A DNA stretch of 64,000 nt from Saururus chinensis (Eukaryota > Streptophyta > Magnoliopsida > Piperales > Saururaceae), in the NCBI GenBank assembly GCA_035235625.1, contig CP141142.1:11934995-11998994 (forward strand), read 5' to 3'. Made by a program: the position numbers and the translations under genes. This document shows positions 48,329 through 58,643 of the stretch, piece by piece (position 1 is the stretch's first letter; each line of letters opens with the position of its first letter). The notes under the pieces were generated by a model. That model did no database searches, was not told the origin of the DNA, and saw only the letters and a program-made list of their open reading frames with translations.

Positions 48329-48968
48329 TGATGAAAAGCACTTCACTAGATGAATCCAGCAGCATGTGTGTACAAATTTCCTTTCTCGTGAATTACACAA
48401 GTAAACTCACAAAATAGAAGGAAAGGGGATAAAGAAATAAATTTTAAACTTCTTTAATAATATTTCAGAGAAAGTCATAGACTAATGACAACCATTAAAG
48501 AGCCAAACTTTTATATAGGCTGTAGTGGCAAAACTATAAATAAGAGAATTCAATCTAAGACTAAATAAGGACTAACTAATCAAAATTAAATAAAATAGAC
48601 TAGAAAAAGCCTAAATAAATAAAAACACATGGAATTAAGTCTCCTAATAAAAGAAAATACTCTAAAGAAGGTAATCCAAAACAAGAAATCAAATCCAAAA
48701 TAAAATCCTGACTTGTCCCAAAACTATGCTATCGATCGCTCATGAGGGCCAATCGATTATTTGTGATACTATTAGAACAATATCATAGATCCATTGATCA
48801 CTCAAAACACCCAATCGATCATTTGGGTTTCTAAAACTATGTTGGGAAGATAGTAAGGCAATCAACCGATAGCTTGTTTTGCCCGATCGATCAATGTATG
48901 CTATGTTGCAAAGTTTATGTGTTCAATCTCACTCCGCCATATACTTCAATGCAATTTGATTTACATCA
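48329..48968 (-). repeat. 5' LTR of the minus-strand gypsy element
   Basis: 640 bp with TGATG/CATCA ends, aligned to 44343-44966. A TATA-like TTTATATAGG lies near 48510-48520 on the plus strand. No standard primer-binding site is obvious next to 48329. Confidence 0.85.
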
Positions 48969-49117
48969 ATTATTCTTTGTCCAATCACAACCAAATTAAA
49001 TATAAAATTTTATTAGCCCGATTTAATAAAAGAAAATTATGTTTTTTTTTACAAATGGTACAGACAAAGGGAGTCTATAATGAATTTCTTGAACTCTCCT
49101 TACTTAGAAGTAATCAT

Positions 49118-49463
49118 TGTAAGTAATATCATTGGTTAATCAAGTGGTCCTACATGATAATTAGGATAATAACAAGATTAATTATCTTGTTTCTCATTGG
49201 TTATGAATTGGGATGTTATAACCATTTGATGGAAGTGGCTACTTAAGAAGAAATTAGAGGAGAAGGCCCTCTCTTTGCCCAACGGACTGACCAGACATGC
49301 ACTATCCATCACAAGCATGAAATCGTCGTTAGGAAAAGGGCAAGGAAGAGAACCCTCTCCTACGAAATTTCATTAGTCAAGGATGGATACAGGTACATTA
49401 TATTCTTAAAAACACAATAGATGTAAATCTGACTTAAGAAGTTATTCAACATTAATGCTAACA
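49118..49463 (+). repeat. 5' LTR of the copia element
   Basis: 346 bp, TGTAAGTAATATC to TGCTAACA. It contains GGCTACTTAAGAAGAAATTA, shared with the 3' LTR with one mismatch. Confidence 0.9.
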
Positions 49464-49465
49464 AA

Positions 49466-49477
49466 TGATATCAAAGC
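49466..49477 (+). other. primer-binding site of the copia element
   Basis: TGATATCAAAGC, the TGGTATCAGAGC initiator-tRNA-Met type site with two transitions, two bases inside the LTR. Confidence 0.8.
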
Positions 49478-50725
49478 CTGGAGCTTTAAAATATTAATGC
49501 ATTCGAATGGTACCAGAGGCAATTATTAGCACATAGCATGAAAGTTTGAATTGTTATGAATTTTCTGCCATTTTTGAATGATTTATAGAAGTTGCAATTT
49601 TTGATTGAATCGAAAGAAATGAAACAAACCCTTCTTTTCAACTTGATCTAGTGGAAGTATTTTCAGAGTTTGATGATGATTGTTGTCTTAGGGACTGAGA
49701 AACAGAGGTCTATGTTCCATGGTTCATTTTCATTTTATGTTTTTGTATGGCCAATCCAGTAAAGAAGATGAAGTGGGTGAAGAGGGTTAATAAATGGACT
49801 AATGAGTTTCTGGGTTAATCATTGGATTGACTGTAACGCCCCAACCTGAATAGGGGGTTAGTTTAGAAGACATAATCGGAGTGTATTAAATAAGCGAAAA
49901 TAATTAAAATCGACTAACCAGGAGCTATAGACACTGAGTGCGAGAGTCATAGCGTTCTTCCACACACTACGAAGCTTTAATGTTCCATTGTGCGTAGATC
50001 TATACAAACAAAATTTTATAACTAATTTGGATTGGGCCAACGTTGCCTTGCCATTGGTTGCTTACATACATATTGGATATCATCCATGATATTATTCTAA
50101 TATGATGGGATCCAAATATAGTTCTGCATAACAGCTAATACATTCATCAGACATTAGAAAATCATATACGATAGAATGCATATACTTTATATCTGAATAA
50201 TTCTTTTGGAATCGGACAAAAATCTTATTAATCATCGGAGTGAAATGGAAGCCAATAAATCATCAAAATACACATCTCACATAGGTGAGCAAAACATTAA
50301 AAAAATACACATCCCACTCTATCATAGAGCGGAGCATAACACACAATAGAGCATGTTGGATCATATCAGATCCTATAAGATCGTATCGGATTTCATCTGA
50401 TCATACCGATTATATCAGACTAGATTGGAGTATATATCAAATCACAATAGAGCATTTCAAAGTAATTCAGACCACAATAGAATATATCAAAGTAGATCGA
50501 ATAGGAACATGTCAGCATATATCAGATCATAATAAATTATATGTCTTAATTAGTGTATTACTAATTAAGATGTGCATGCATATAAATTATATTAAATTAG
50601 AAGGTCAGAAAAGTGTACTCCCCTGCAGTTTCGGAAGTGGTGACGTTCGGAATTGCTCATTTCCTCAGGGCCTCCCCCCTTGCATGTCCGGAGATAGCGG
50701 GTAGAACCTCCTCTAACTCCGGAAT

Positions 50726-51229
50726 ACTTTTCTCTTTCCGTGCTCGTAGGCTACGGACAGAACCTCCCCATTACCAGGACACTTTTCTCACAACACGCCT
50801 GTAGGCGGCAGAGAGAACCTCCCCTTACCTAGACACACTTTACCCTTCACATGCGTATAGGCAGTGGACAAAAACTCCCCTTTACCGGAGACACTTTACC
50901 CTTCATATGCCTATAGGCAGTGGACAGAACCTCCCCTTTCCCGGAGACACTTTACCCTTCACGTGCACATAGGCGGTGGACATAACCTCCCCTTGCCCAA
51001 AGACACTTTACCCTTCCTGCGCCCGTAGGTGGTGGATAGAACTTCCTCTTTCCCGAAGATACTTTACCCTTCACGTACCCATAAGTAGCGGACAAAACCT
51101 CCCTTTTCCTGGAGACTCTTTACCCTTCATGCGCCCATAGGCGGCAAACAAAACCTCCCCTTGCCCAGAGACACTCTATCCTTCCGCACCCGTAGGTGGC
51201 GGACAGAACCTCCCCTTACCCCGGGGCAT
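50726..51229. repeat. nine-unit minisatellite, 56-bp period, in LTR beta-2
   Basis: ACTTTACCCTTC-type starts occur at 50726, 50781, 50837, 50893, 50949, 51005, 51061, 51117 and 51173, i.e. exact 56-bp spacing after the first. Each unit contains a CGTAGGCGGCGGACAGAACC core, then TCCCCTT and CCCGGAGACA. Unarrayed or irregular copies of the core are in beta-1 (36190-36500) and LTR X (26296). Confidence 0.92.
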
Positions 51230-51764
51230 TTCCCCCATACCGGGTTGCTAACTCAAAGAATGGATGCTTCCATTGGATAGAATACCCTCGAATTAGCTAA
51301 GAACGCCTTTTGAATGGAAGAAAACGGACTCAGAACGACTCCAGAAAACTCCTCCAAAAGAATGAACATAATGAATATTTATAGGAGAAGGACGTGCAAT
51401 CGTATGACGGAAGCCAAGATACATGCATATGCACTTGCGCCATGTGGTGCAATATTAATGGACCGCTGAAGTGGCCGCACAAGTCATAGCGTTGTGCGTG
51501 GCTGCGCGATCACGCGGGACCCACATCACGCAGACTGCTCCGATCATGCGGCGTGTCAATGGCACAACAGCGTGGCAGCTAGGCGGCTTGGCTCTAGCTC
51601 CGGCTCGGCTTGGCTAGTTAACATCATCTTTTTCGTCCTTTCTTGAATATTTTATTTAAATACAATTTCAATTTCAAAATGTAATAACTTCTTATCTTCA
51701 AGTTAGAATTGTACATTCTTGGTATCAATGGACTCGTATTGATGAGCTCTTCAAAATTAGACCC

Positions 51765-51812
51765 CACATAGGTTGGTTATCTCACTCTTTCAAAGTGGTT
51801 CCTGCCTATGTG
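51765..51812. promoter_or_regulatory. conserved LTR hairpin (copy in beta-2)
   Basis: CACATAGG pairs with CCTATGTG. Relative to the beta-1 arms, the substitutions occur on both sides and keep pairing. Confidence 0.7.
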
Positions 51813-52951
51813 ACACATTTTTGAAGGTTGTAACTTTCTTTCCCGACCTCCATTTCGCTCATTCTTTTGTTCATTATGCTCGTTACTTTGAGCTCTAAGC
51901 AAATATGAGAATTTTATCCCTTGAAACCCCTAAAACTTATTTAAATTTATATAATTACCCCTAATCTTTTTAGGTTAAGTGTAATTGGAACACGGTGTGC
52001 CAAATTGACCCTGAACCAAACCATCAAAACTCATAAAGCTATCATTGGACTGACATAACACATAAAAAGAAAATTCATGCAACTAGATACATGTGAACAA
52101 CCAAATTCATGTGACAACCAGATGCATGTCTCATGGACGTGTCTCTGACAAATAATTTGACTCGTATACTAATGTGCAACCAAATGTGTGTGAAACAGTC
52201 GTGACCAATTCACTCGTGCCCGTAAGTTTGGTTCATTTGTGTGCAATTAGTGGTTCTGTGTACTTACATCTAAATAAATAAAAAATGAAAAGGGTTATTT
52301 TGTATGCTTAACTTATTTATTATTATTATTAGTTTTGCTTTTGCTTGCGCACTATGGAATGATTATAAGATTTAAGTCCTGAATGTTTATTTATGCACAT
52401 GCAAATGTTCACTTATGATATTATGCAAAATTATTCTAATTAATTTTCTATATTAAGAGACACTTGGGTATCCACCAAAGTGGCTCATCTAGAATATATT
52501 TAGAAAATAATCATATCATGATATCCTAGCATAATTTCCCTTATGTTAGTGATAGAATAATTTAGCAAATTTAAATTCTATGATTACTAGGATATTATGG
52601 TTGAGCCAAAGGTGCACCATTTTCTATTAATCATTGAATTATTGAAGAATAATTTGAAAGTGCTCCTCATTTGGTTGGAACACCAACCCAAAGGTAGTGA
52701 ACCGACTTAATGTGTGCACTTGGATAATTATTCTTACAAGGTGATAGGGAACACCATAATAGTTGAATAACATAACATTAGATTATTCCCAAAGCTAGAT
52801 CAAAGTTATGTTGTTCATTAAATATGTATTATCTATGTGTTTGATTATGTCATGTTCATAGCACTAATGTATTGAGCATCATTATTTAATTGCAGCATCA
52901 ATTCCTATTTCTTTGCATTCACGTGCTTCCTCCATTCCTATGCTCCATGGC

Positions 52952-53502
52952 CTTAACTTTTTAGGCTAGAAACAGAAAGTCCAATTCAACCTTATTGTTT
53001 TAGACTTTGATGTAGCTCTTAGAACTGAAAAGCCTACTGCACTTACTACAACTAGCAGCACTGAAGATAAACATTATTTAATTCATGGGAAAGGTCCAAC
53101 AGGTTAAGCCTTATGATTATGCGAATGACAATTGTAAACAACATTAAGACCACACTCCCTCCAACTAAAAATGCCAAAGAATTTCTCAAAAACGTTGAAG
53201 AATGTTTTAAGTCTGCAGATAAGTCCCTTGTAGGGACTCTCATGGCTAAGATAACCATGATGAAGTATAATGATTCTTATATGCATGAACACGTTCTTGA
53301 GATGATAAATTTGGCAGCACATCTTAAGTCATTGGGGATGTCAGTTGATGAGTTCTTTCTTGTCCAGTTTATTTTAAATTCCTTACCACCTCAGTATAGG
53401 CCATTTCAAATCAACTACAACACCATGAAAGATAAATGAAATGTAAATGAATTGGCTAGTATGCTTGTGCAAGAGGAATCAAGGCTTAAGGCACTAGAAT
53501 AA
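52952..53502 (+). pseudogene. copia gag
   Basis: The N-terminal part is broken (LNFLG, stop, LDFDVALRTEKP). The open part 53113-53436 reads NAKEFLKNVEECF, GTLMAKITMMKYN, HVLEMINLAAHLKSLGMSVD, LNSLPPQYRPFQINYNT, the typical UBN2 gag. A TGA at 53437 replaces the usual Trp. VNELASMLVQEESRL then continues in frame. Confidence 0.88.
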
Positions 53503-53624
53503 AACTCATTCCACATGGTTTCTCAAGAGCTTAAAGGCAAACAAGAAAGTTCAAAAGCTCTAAAGGGAAGGCTCATAAAATAAACAATGCTACCCATAAA
53601 GACAACAATCATCAGAAGGAAAGA

Positions 53625-54236
53625 GGCATAAAGTGCTACTTTTATAGAAAATTTGGCCACCTTAAGAAAGATTGCAAGAAAATGAAAGAACGGTTCCAAA
53701 AGAAAGGTATTGATTCAATATATGTTTTTGAATCTAACCTTACTGAAGTTCCTTCTAGTACTTGGTGGGTAGATTTAAGAGCTATCACTCATGTTTCTAA
53801 CACTTTGCAGGGATTCCTTACGACCCGAGCCACAAACCTAAAGGAGAATTTCCTGTTCATGGGAAATTGGGACAAAGTTCCCATAGAAGCCATTGACACT
53901 TATCGGGTATTCCTAGATAGTGGACATCATTTAGATTTGTTTGAAACTCTTTATGTTCCTTCAGTTTCTAGAAATCTGGTTTCTTTGTCGAGACTTGATG
54001 TTGACGGATACACTTTTAAGTTTGAGAATAAGTATTTTAGCCTATTTAAGAATGCTTCTTGTGTTGGTTCTGGTATTTTATGTGACGGCTTATATAAATT
54101 TAATCTTGATGATTATTTTATTTCTTCACTATTTTCTCTGCATACTTGTGTTGGTGCTAAATGTAGCTTTCTTAATGAATATTCCTCAAACTTGTGGCAT
54201 AAAAGATTTGGGCACATTTCCGAAGAAAGAATGTAA
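53625..54236 (+). pseudogene. copia zinc knuckle, protease and GAG-pre-integrase
   Basis: The knuckle reads CYFYRKFGHLKKDC (53634-53675), so the second Cys of CCHC has become Tyr. The protease site reads WWVDLRAITHVSN near 53763, where the family has a DSGA core. The Asp survives but the Ser-Gly pair is lost. LYVPSVSRNLVSLSRLDVDG follows. NLWHKRFGHISEERM (from 54190) is the pre-integrase HH part, ending at a TAA. Confidence 0.88.
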
Positions 54237-54960
54237 AAATTAGTAAAAGATGGGATTCTTCATAATGTTAATTTTACTAATCTCGGTGTGTGTGTGGATT
54301 GTATTAAAAGAAAACAAACCAAATGCAGAAAGCAGGGTGCTACAAGGAGTAAGGAACCTCTTGAGATTGTCCATACAGATATTTGTGGAACTTTTGATGT
54401 TCCATCTTTTGGTAGAAAAAATATTTTGATCACCTTTATAGATGATTTTTCTCATTATGGTTATGTCTATTTGTTAAATGATAAATCTCAAGCAGTGAAC
54501 ACCATTGAGGTATATATAATGAGGTAGAAAGGCAATTAGTCAAAAAGGTAAAAATCAGAAGGTCTGATAGAGGTGGTGAATACTATGGGAGATATGATGA
54601 ATCAGGGCAACACCCAGACATATTTACTAAACTTCTTGAAAGCAAAGACATATGTCCTCAATACGCTATGCCTAGAAAGCCTTAGGAAAATGATATGGCT
54701 GAAATGCGGAATTGTACTCTTATGGATATGGTTAGAAGTATGATAAGTAATTTCACTTTACACTTATTTATGTGGATGTATACATTTAACACTGTTGTTT
54801 ATTTGTTAAATAGGTTTCCTAGTAAGGCAGTTACAAAGACTCCTTTTGAGTTGTGAACTGGAAGGAAACCTAGTTTAAGACACCTACATGTTTGGGGTTG
54901 TCCAAAATAAGTCAGAATTCATAATCCACATGAAAAGATATTCTATTTAAGGATAATTAG
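54237..54960 (+). pseudogene. copia integrase
   Basis: CVDCIKRKQTKC completes the zinc-binding HHCC. EPLEIVHTDICG, ILITFIDDFSHYGYVYLLND gives the first catalytic Asp residues (to 54527). Beyond that, frames change repeatedly through remnants near RSDRGGEY (54560) and PSKAVTKTPFEL (54820-54855). Confidence 0.82.
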
Positions 54961-55389
54961 TGGTTACTTTATCACCTGAAAAAATCCAAAAGGTATAAGT
55001 TTTACTGGCCTAACTATAGTACAAGAATTGTTGAGACTGGTAATGCAAGATTCTTGGAAATTGGTAAAATTGGTGGGAGTGCTACAACTCAAAATGTGGC
55101 AATTAAATAAGTTAGGGTGCATGTTTCATTATCCATAACTTCTATACAAATTATTGTTCCCATGATTGATGTATGTCCTATCAATCAAGAATGACAAATT
55201 AATGAGCCACAAGTTGTTGATCCTTCAATAGTTAAACAACATGATAAAATAAAACAACAAGATAATATTCCACTACTCTATAATGAGATTGTCATCAATG
55301 AGAAAGTAGTAGAAGAACCACAAATAGCCTTAAGAAGATCTAAACGGATAAGAAGACTAGTTATTTCTAATGATTATGTGATTTATCTA

Positions 55390-56290
55390 CAAGAGCCTAA
55401 TTATGATATTGGGATATCTAAAGATCTGGTTTCATTTTCACAAGCCATGGGCAATATTAATTCTGAAAAATGGATTGAAGCCATGAATGATGAGTTAAAC
55501 TCAATGGCCCAAAATAAAGTCTGAGAACTTGTTGAATTGCCCAAATGATACAAGAAAGTTAGTTGCAAATGGATCTTTAAGATCAAATGTGACTCAAAGG
55601 GTAATATAGAATGATATAAAGCTAGACTTGTGGCCAATAGATTTACTCAAAAAGAAAGTTTTAATTATAAAGAGACTTTCTCTCTAGTATTCAAAAATGA
55701 CTATTAGAATTATTTTAGCATTGGTTGCTCATTGTGATTTAGAACTCCACCAAATAGATGTGAAAACAGTTTTCTTAAATTAAAGTTTAGATAAAAAAGT
55801 CTATATAAATCATCCTGAAGGATTCTCCATTGAAGAAAAATAGCATTTAGCTTGCAAATTTAAGAAATCAATTTATGGACTTAAGTAAGCTTCCTGATAA
55901 GGGTACCTTAAGTTTAATATTACCATTACCTCCTTTGGATTTCAAGAAAATATCATTGATCAGTGTATTTATCTAAAAGTTAATGGGAGTAAGTTGATAT
56001 TTTTTATTTTGTATATTGATGATATATTAATTGCAAGCAATGACCTTAGATCATTGTATAAAACTATAAACTTTCTCTCTCAAAATTTTGCAATAAAAGA
56101 TATGGGTAAGACAATATACATGATTGGAATAGAAATGTTTATAGATCGTTCACATGGATTATTAGGTTTGTCTCAAAAGGCCTATATAGAAAAGATTTTA
56201 GAGAAATTTGAAATAGACAAGTGCTCATCAAGCTCAGTTCGTATTCAAAAAGTGGATAAACTCAACCTTATGTAATGTCCAAAGAATGAA
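55390..56290 (+). pseudogene. copia reverse transcriptase
   Basis: WIEAMNDELNSM (55470), CKWIFKIKCDSKG and YKARLVAN open the RT. Broken frames lead to DQCIYLKV, then an open stretch 55994-56272 with LYIDDILIASNDLRSLYKT (catalytic DD), DMGKTIYMIGIEMFIDRS and GLLGLSQKAYIEKILEKF. At least six stops interrupt it. Confidence 0.88.
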
Positions 56291-56329
56291 TGGAAACAAA
56301 AAGGGATCGAGGGAAATCCTTATTTGTCT

Positions 56330-57005
56330 GGTGTTAAAAGTTTAATTTATGCACAAACCTGTACAAAGCCAAATGTCAATTTTACTATTAGTATACTAGG
56401 AAGATACTAAAAGGATCTAGGATTTGATCATTGGAAAGCTGCAAAGAAAGTCATGAGATATTTGGAAGGAACAAAAAATCACATGCTCATATATAGAAGG
56501 TCCGAAAATCTTGAAGTCATTGACTACTCAAATTCTGATTTTGTTCGATATGTTGATGATAAAAAATCCACATTTGGCTACTTATTTATCTTTCCTAGAG
56601 GAGCCATATCATGAAAAAGTGGAAAAGAATTTATCATAGCATTATCTACTATGGAGGTTGAATTTGTGGCATGCTATGAAACCATACTTCATGTTTTAGG
56701 GTTGCAAAATTTTATTTCAGGGCTTGGAATTGTTGACATTTTTCATAATCCGCTAAAAATTCATTGTGATAACTCTACAACATTTATCTTCTAAAAAAAT
56801 GACAATACTCTAAATGAGCAAAACACATGGAATTAAATTTCTTGTTGTTAAAGAAGTATGGAAACAAAGTATTCTTATAGAGCAAATTATTACTAACCTT
56901 ATGATTAGATATTCATTAACAAACGGATTACCTCGAAAGACTTTTATTGAACATGCCAATAGAATGAGTCTTGAAAATAATTCATGATTGTAAACATTTA
57001 CCAAT
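56330..57005 (+). pseudogene. copia RNase H and pol end
   Basis: Remnants include SLIYAQTCTKPNVNF, DHWKAAKKVMRYLEGTK, DYSNSDFV (catalytic Asp context), KKSTFGYLF, STMEVEFVACYE and IHCDN (catalytic Asp). They are spread over frames with stops. The 57368-57379 stretch AAGTAGGAGAA before the 3' LTR is the polypurine tract. Confidence 0.8.
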
Positions 57006-57379
57006 GTGATAGATTGTGCTTTATTTATGAAGATGTTTATGATATATTAGTACATTTTGATATCAATAAAAGTGATTTTGATTCTCCTGTCTTAGTTATT
57101 ATGTGCATCGATGTGAATGAATATATATTTGTAATTGGATTAGTCTCAATTTAAAGAAACATTATGTGGACTTTTATTATTTCCTCTTTTGAACACTATA
57201 TTGAGCATATTTTTAATATTGTAGTACATGTCGTTTAAAAACATAGAACCTCCATGACTCATATTAGTGGTTTGTTTAATCACAGTATTATGTAACCAAT
57301 TTGAATGGATAATTATGTATACCATATATTGTATTGTTATACTATCATAATTAATTATCATTTGGACCAAGTAGGAGAA

Positions 57380-57700
57380 TATAACTAATTCTATTGATTA
57401 ATTAAGTAGTTCTACATAAAAATTAAGATAATAATAAAATTAATTATCTTGTTTCTTATTAGTTTTGAATTGGGACATTATAACTGCTTGATAGAAGTGG
57501 TTACTTAAGAAGAAATTAGAGGAGAAGGTCCTCTCTCTACCCAATAGATTGACCAAACGGTGCACAATCTATATCAAGCAGGATATCATCATTACTAAAA
57601 AGGCAAGGGAGAGATCTCCTAAATGGATACAAGTAAGTATTCTAAAAAATATAGTAGATATTAATCTGATTTATGATGTTATTCAACATTAAATCTAACA
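57380..57700 (+). repeat. 3' LTR of the copia element
   Basis: 321 bp. It begins TATAACTAATTC (TG eroded to TA) and ends TCTAACA, then the ATCAT duplication. Confidence 0.88.
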
Positions 57701-57705
57701 ATCAT

Positions 57706-58643
57706 AGCAGAGCTACTCCAAGAGGATGCTTCATGTCTGATTGGCTTACACGTGTAGAGTTGCGTGAGGTAGGTTATTTGTGTGATCTGTCTTCCACCCT
57801 TTGTATCTACTAGAGGTGAGAGATGCTGACTGTAAAAAAAAAAAATGATCGTGCTAGATGAATAATTAGTCTGGACTGAGTTGGTTTTACACCCATTAGT
57901 TTATATATGTCACTATTGGGTCCAAGTCGGAATTTTCTCTTTGATTGTGATCTTTAACTTGGATGTATAGGAAATTCATATTCTAAACATAAGCAACGTC
58001 GTATCTTACTAAAACGAGCATCTAAATGAGTACTTTTTTGTTTTTGCTAAACATCTTGTTTGATAGCTATTAAAGAAAATTTAGCCTTTGACAAAACGTT
58101 TTCTCCCCGTGACAGCCCTGGTAACATGTGCAGTCCGTGAACAGAAGCTCTGTCTTTCCTCCATCAACATCTTCATCTTTCGGTGTAATTTTCGTAACAT
58201 CAATAAGCATAATTAGGAAGATACAAGTGATGAAACCGTATGGGCACAGCCAATTAGAAAGCACAAGATACGTGTGAAATAAATTATTATAACTGTTGCT
58301 AATGTAGTAGGTAGCGTCCTGCTGTGAACATATTACCAGCATCACAAGAAAAGGAACCAAATATTCTCTCCAACTGCTCCTCCACATGCACAAACTTGTA
58401 ACAGAAATCCCGGTTAAGCAATAAGAATCCTTAACTTGAAAGACTGCTGGGTACTTGAGCCTCTGCAACAAGAGAAACGGCTTCATGACTTAGAGGAGGT
58501 GGTCTTGAGAAGAGAAAGAGAGTTTGCTTTTGCTTGAACTAGGGAGGAAGCTATCTGTGATCAGCATAAATAGAGCCATGGGGGCCCTCTGTTTCTGCTG
58601 CCTTCCAAAGAAGCCGCTGAGAAAAAGCAGACGCTGTGAGACC
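57706..58643 (+). promoter_or_regulatory. upstream region of the rhamnogalacturonate lyase gene
   Basis: A TATA-like CATAAATAG lies at 58564-58572, about 70 bp before the chosen start codon. This would put transcription start near 58600. No other element could be defined with confidence. A long ORF on the opposite strand (58070-58486) looks like chance. Confidence 0.4.

Larger units (their letters stand above)
44343..48968 (-). mobile_element. Ty3/gypsy element with two LTRs (4626 bp), minus strand, decayed
   Basis: LTRs 48329-48968 (5', 640 bp) and 44343-44966 (3', 624 bp) both have TGATG/CATCA ends and align along their length with many substitutions and small indels. A purine tract (AGGGGAAGA, 44967-44975) abuts the 3' LTR. 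Inside, in minus order, are gag, protease, RT and integrase remnants. Flanking 5-mers GGTAT (44338-44342) and ATTAT (48969-48973) agree at only 3 of 5 bases. LTR divergence looks much greater than in the element at 26329. Confidence 0.88.
49832..52004 (-). repeat. LTR beta-2 (about 2173 bp), nested in the copia leader
   Basis: On the plus strand it begins TGTAACGCCCCAACC. The end is less clear: TTGAC at 49827-49831 recurs at 52005-52009, which would place the end at 52004, but the expected TTACA is not preserved. It aligns with beta-1: shared module 50031-50130, one stem-loop near 50312, and a conserved 3' block from 51700. It carries the 56-bp array. A 14-bp near match ATCATTGGATTGAC (49818) and ATCATTGGACTGAC (52033) leaves some doubt about the right boundary. 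Confidence 0.7.
49118..57700 (+). mobile_element. Ty1/copia element with two LTRs, net about 6.4 kb, containing a nested LTR
   Basis: LTRs are 49118-49463 and 57380-57700, flanked by a perfect ATCAT duplication (49113-49117 and 57701-57705). A primer-binding site follows the 5' LTR. Domain order gag, protease, integrase, reverse transcriptase, RNase H identifies copia. LTR beta-2 (49832-52004) is inserted in the leader. Many stops and frameshifts; the LTRs are clearly diverged, so the insertion is old. Confidence 0.93.

Noticed and set aside
44338-48973. Target-site duplication of the minus-strand gypsy element
   Set aside because: GGTAT and ATTAT agree at only 3 of 5 bases, so no duplication is claimed.
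58070-58486. 138-codon ORF opposite the lyase promoter
   Set aside because: No recognisable domain, and it overlaps the likely promoter and 5' UTR of the lyase; read as chance.
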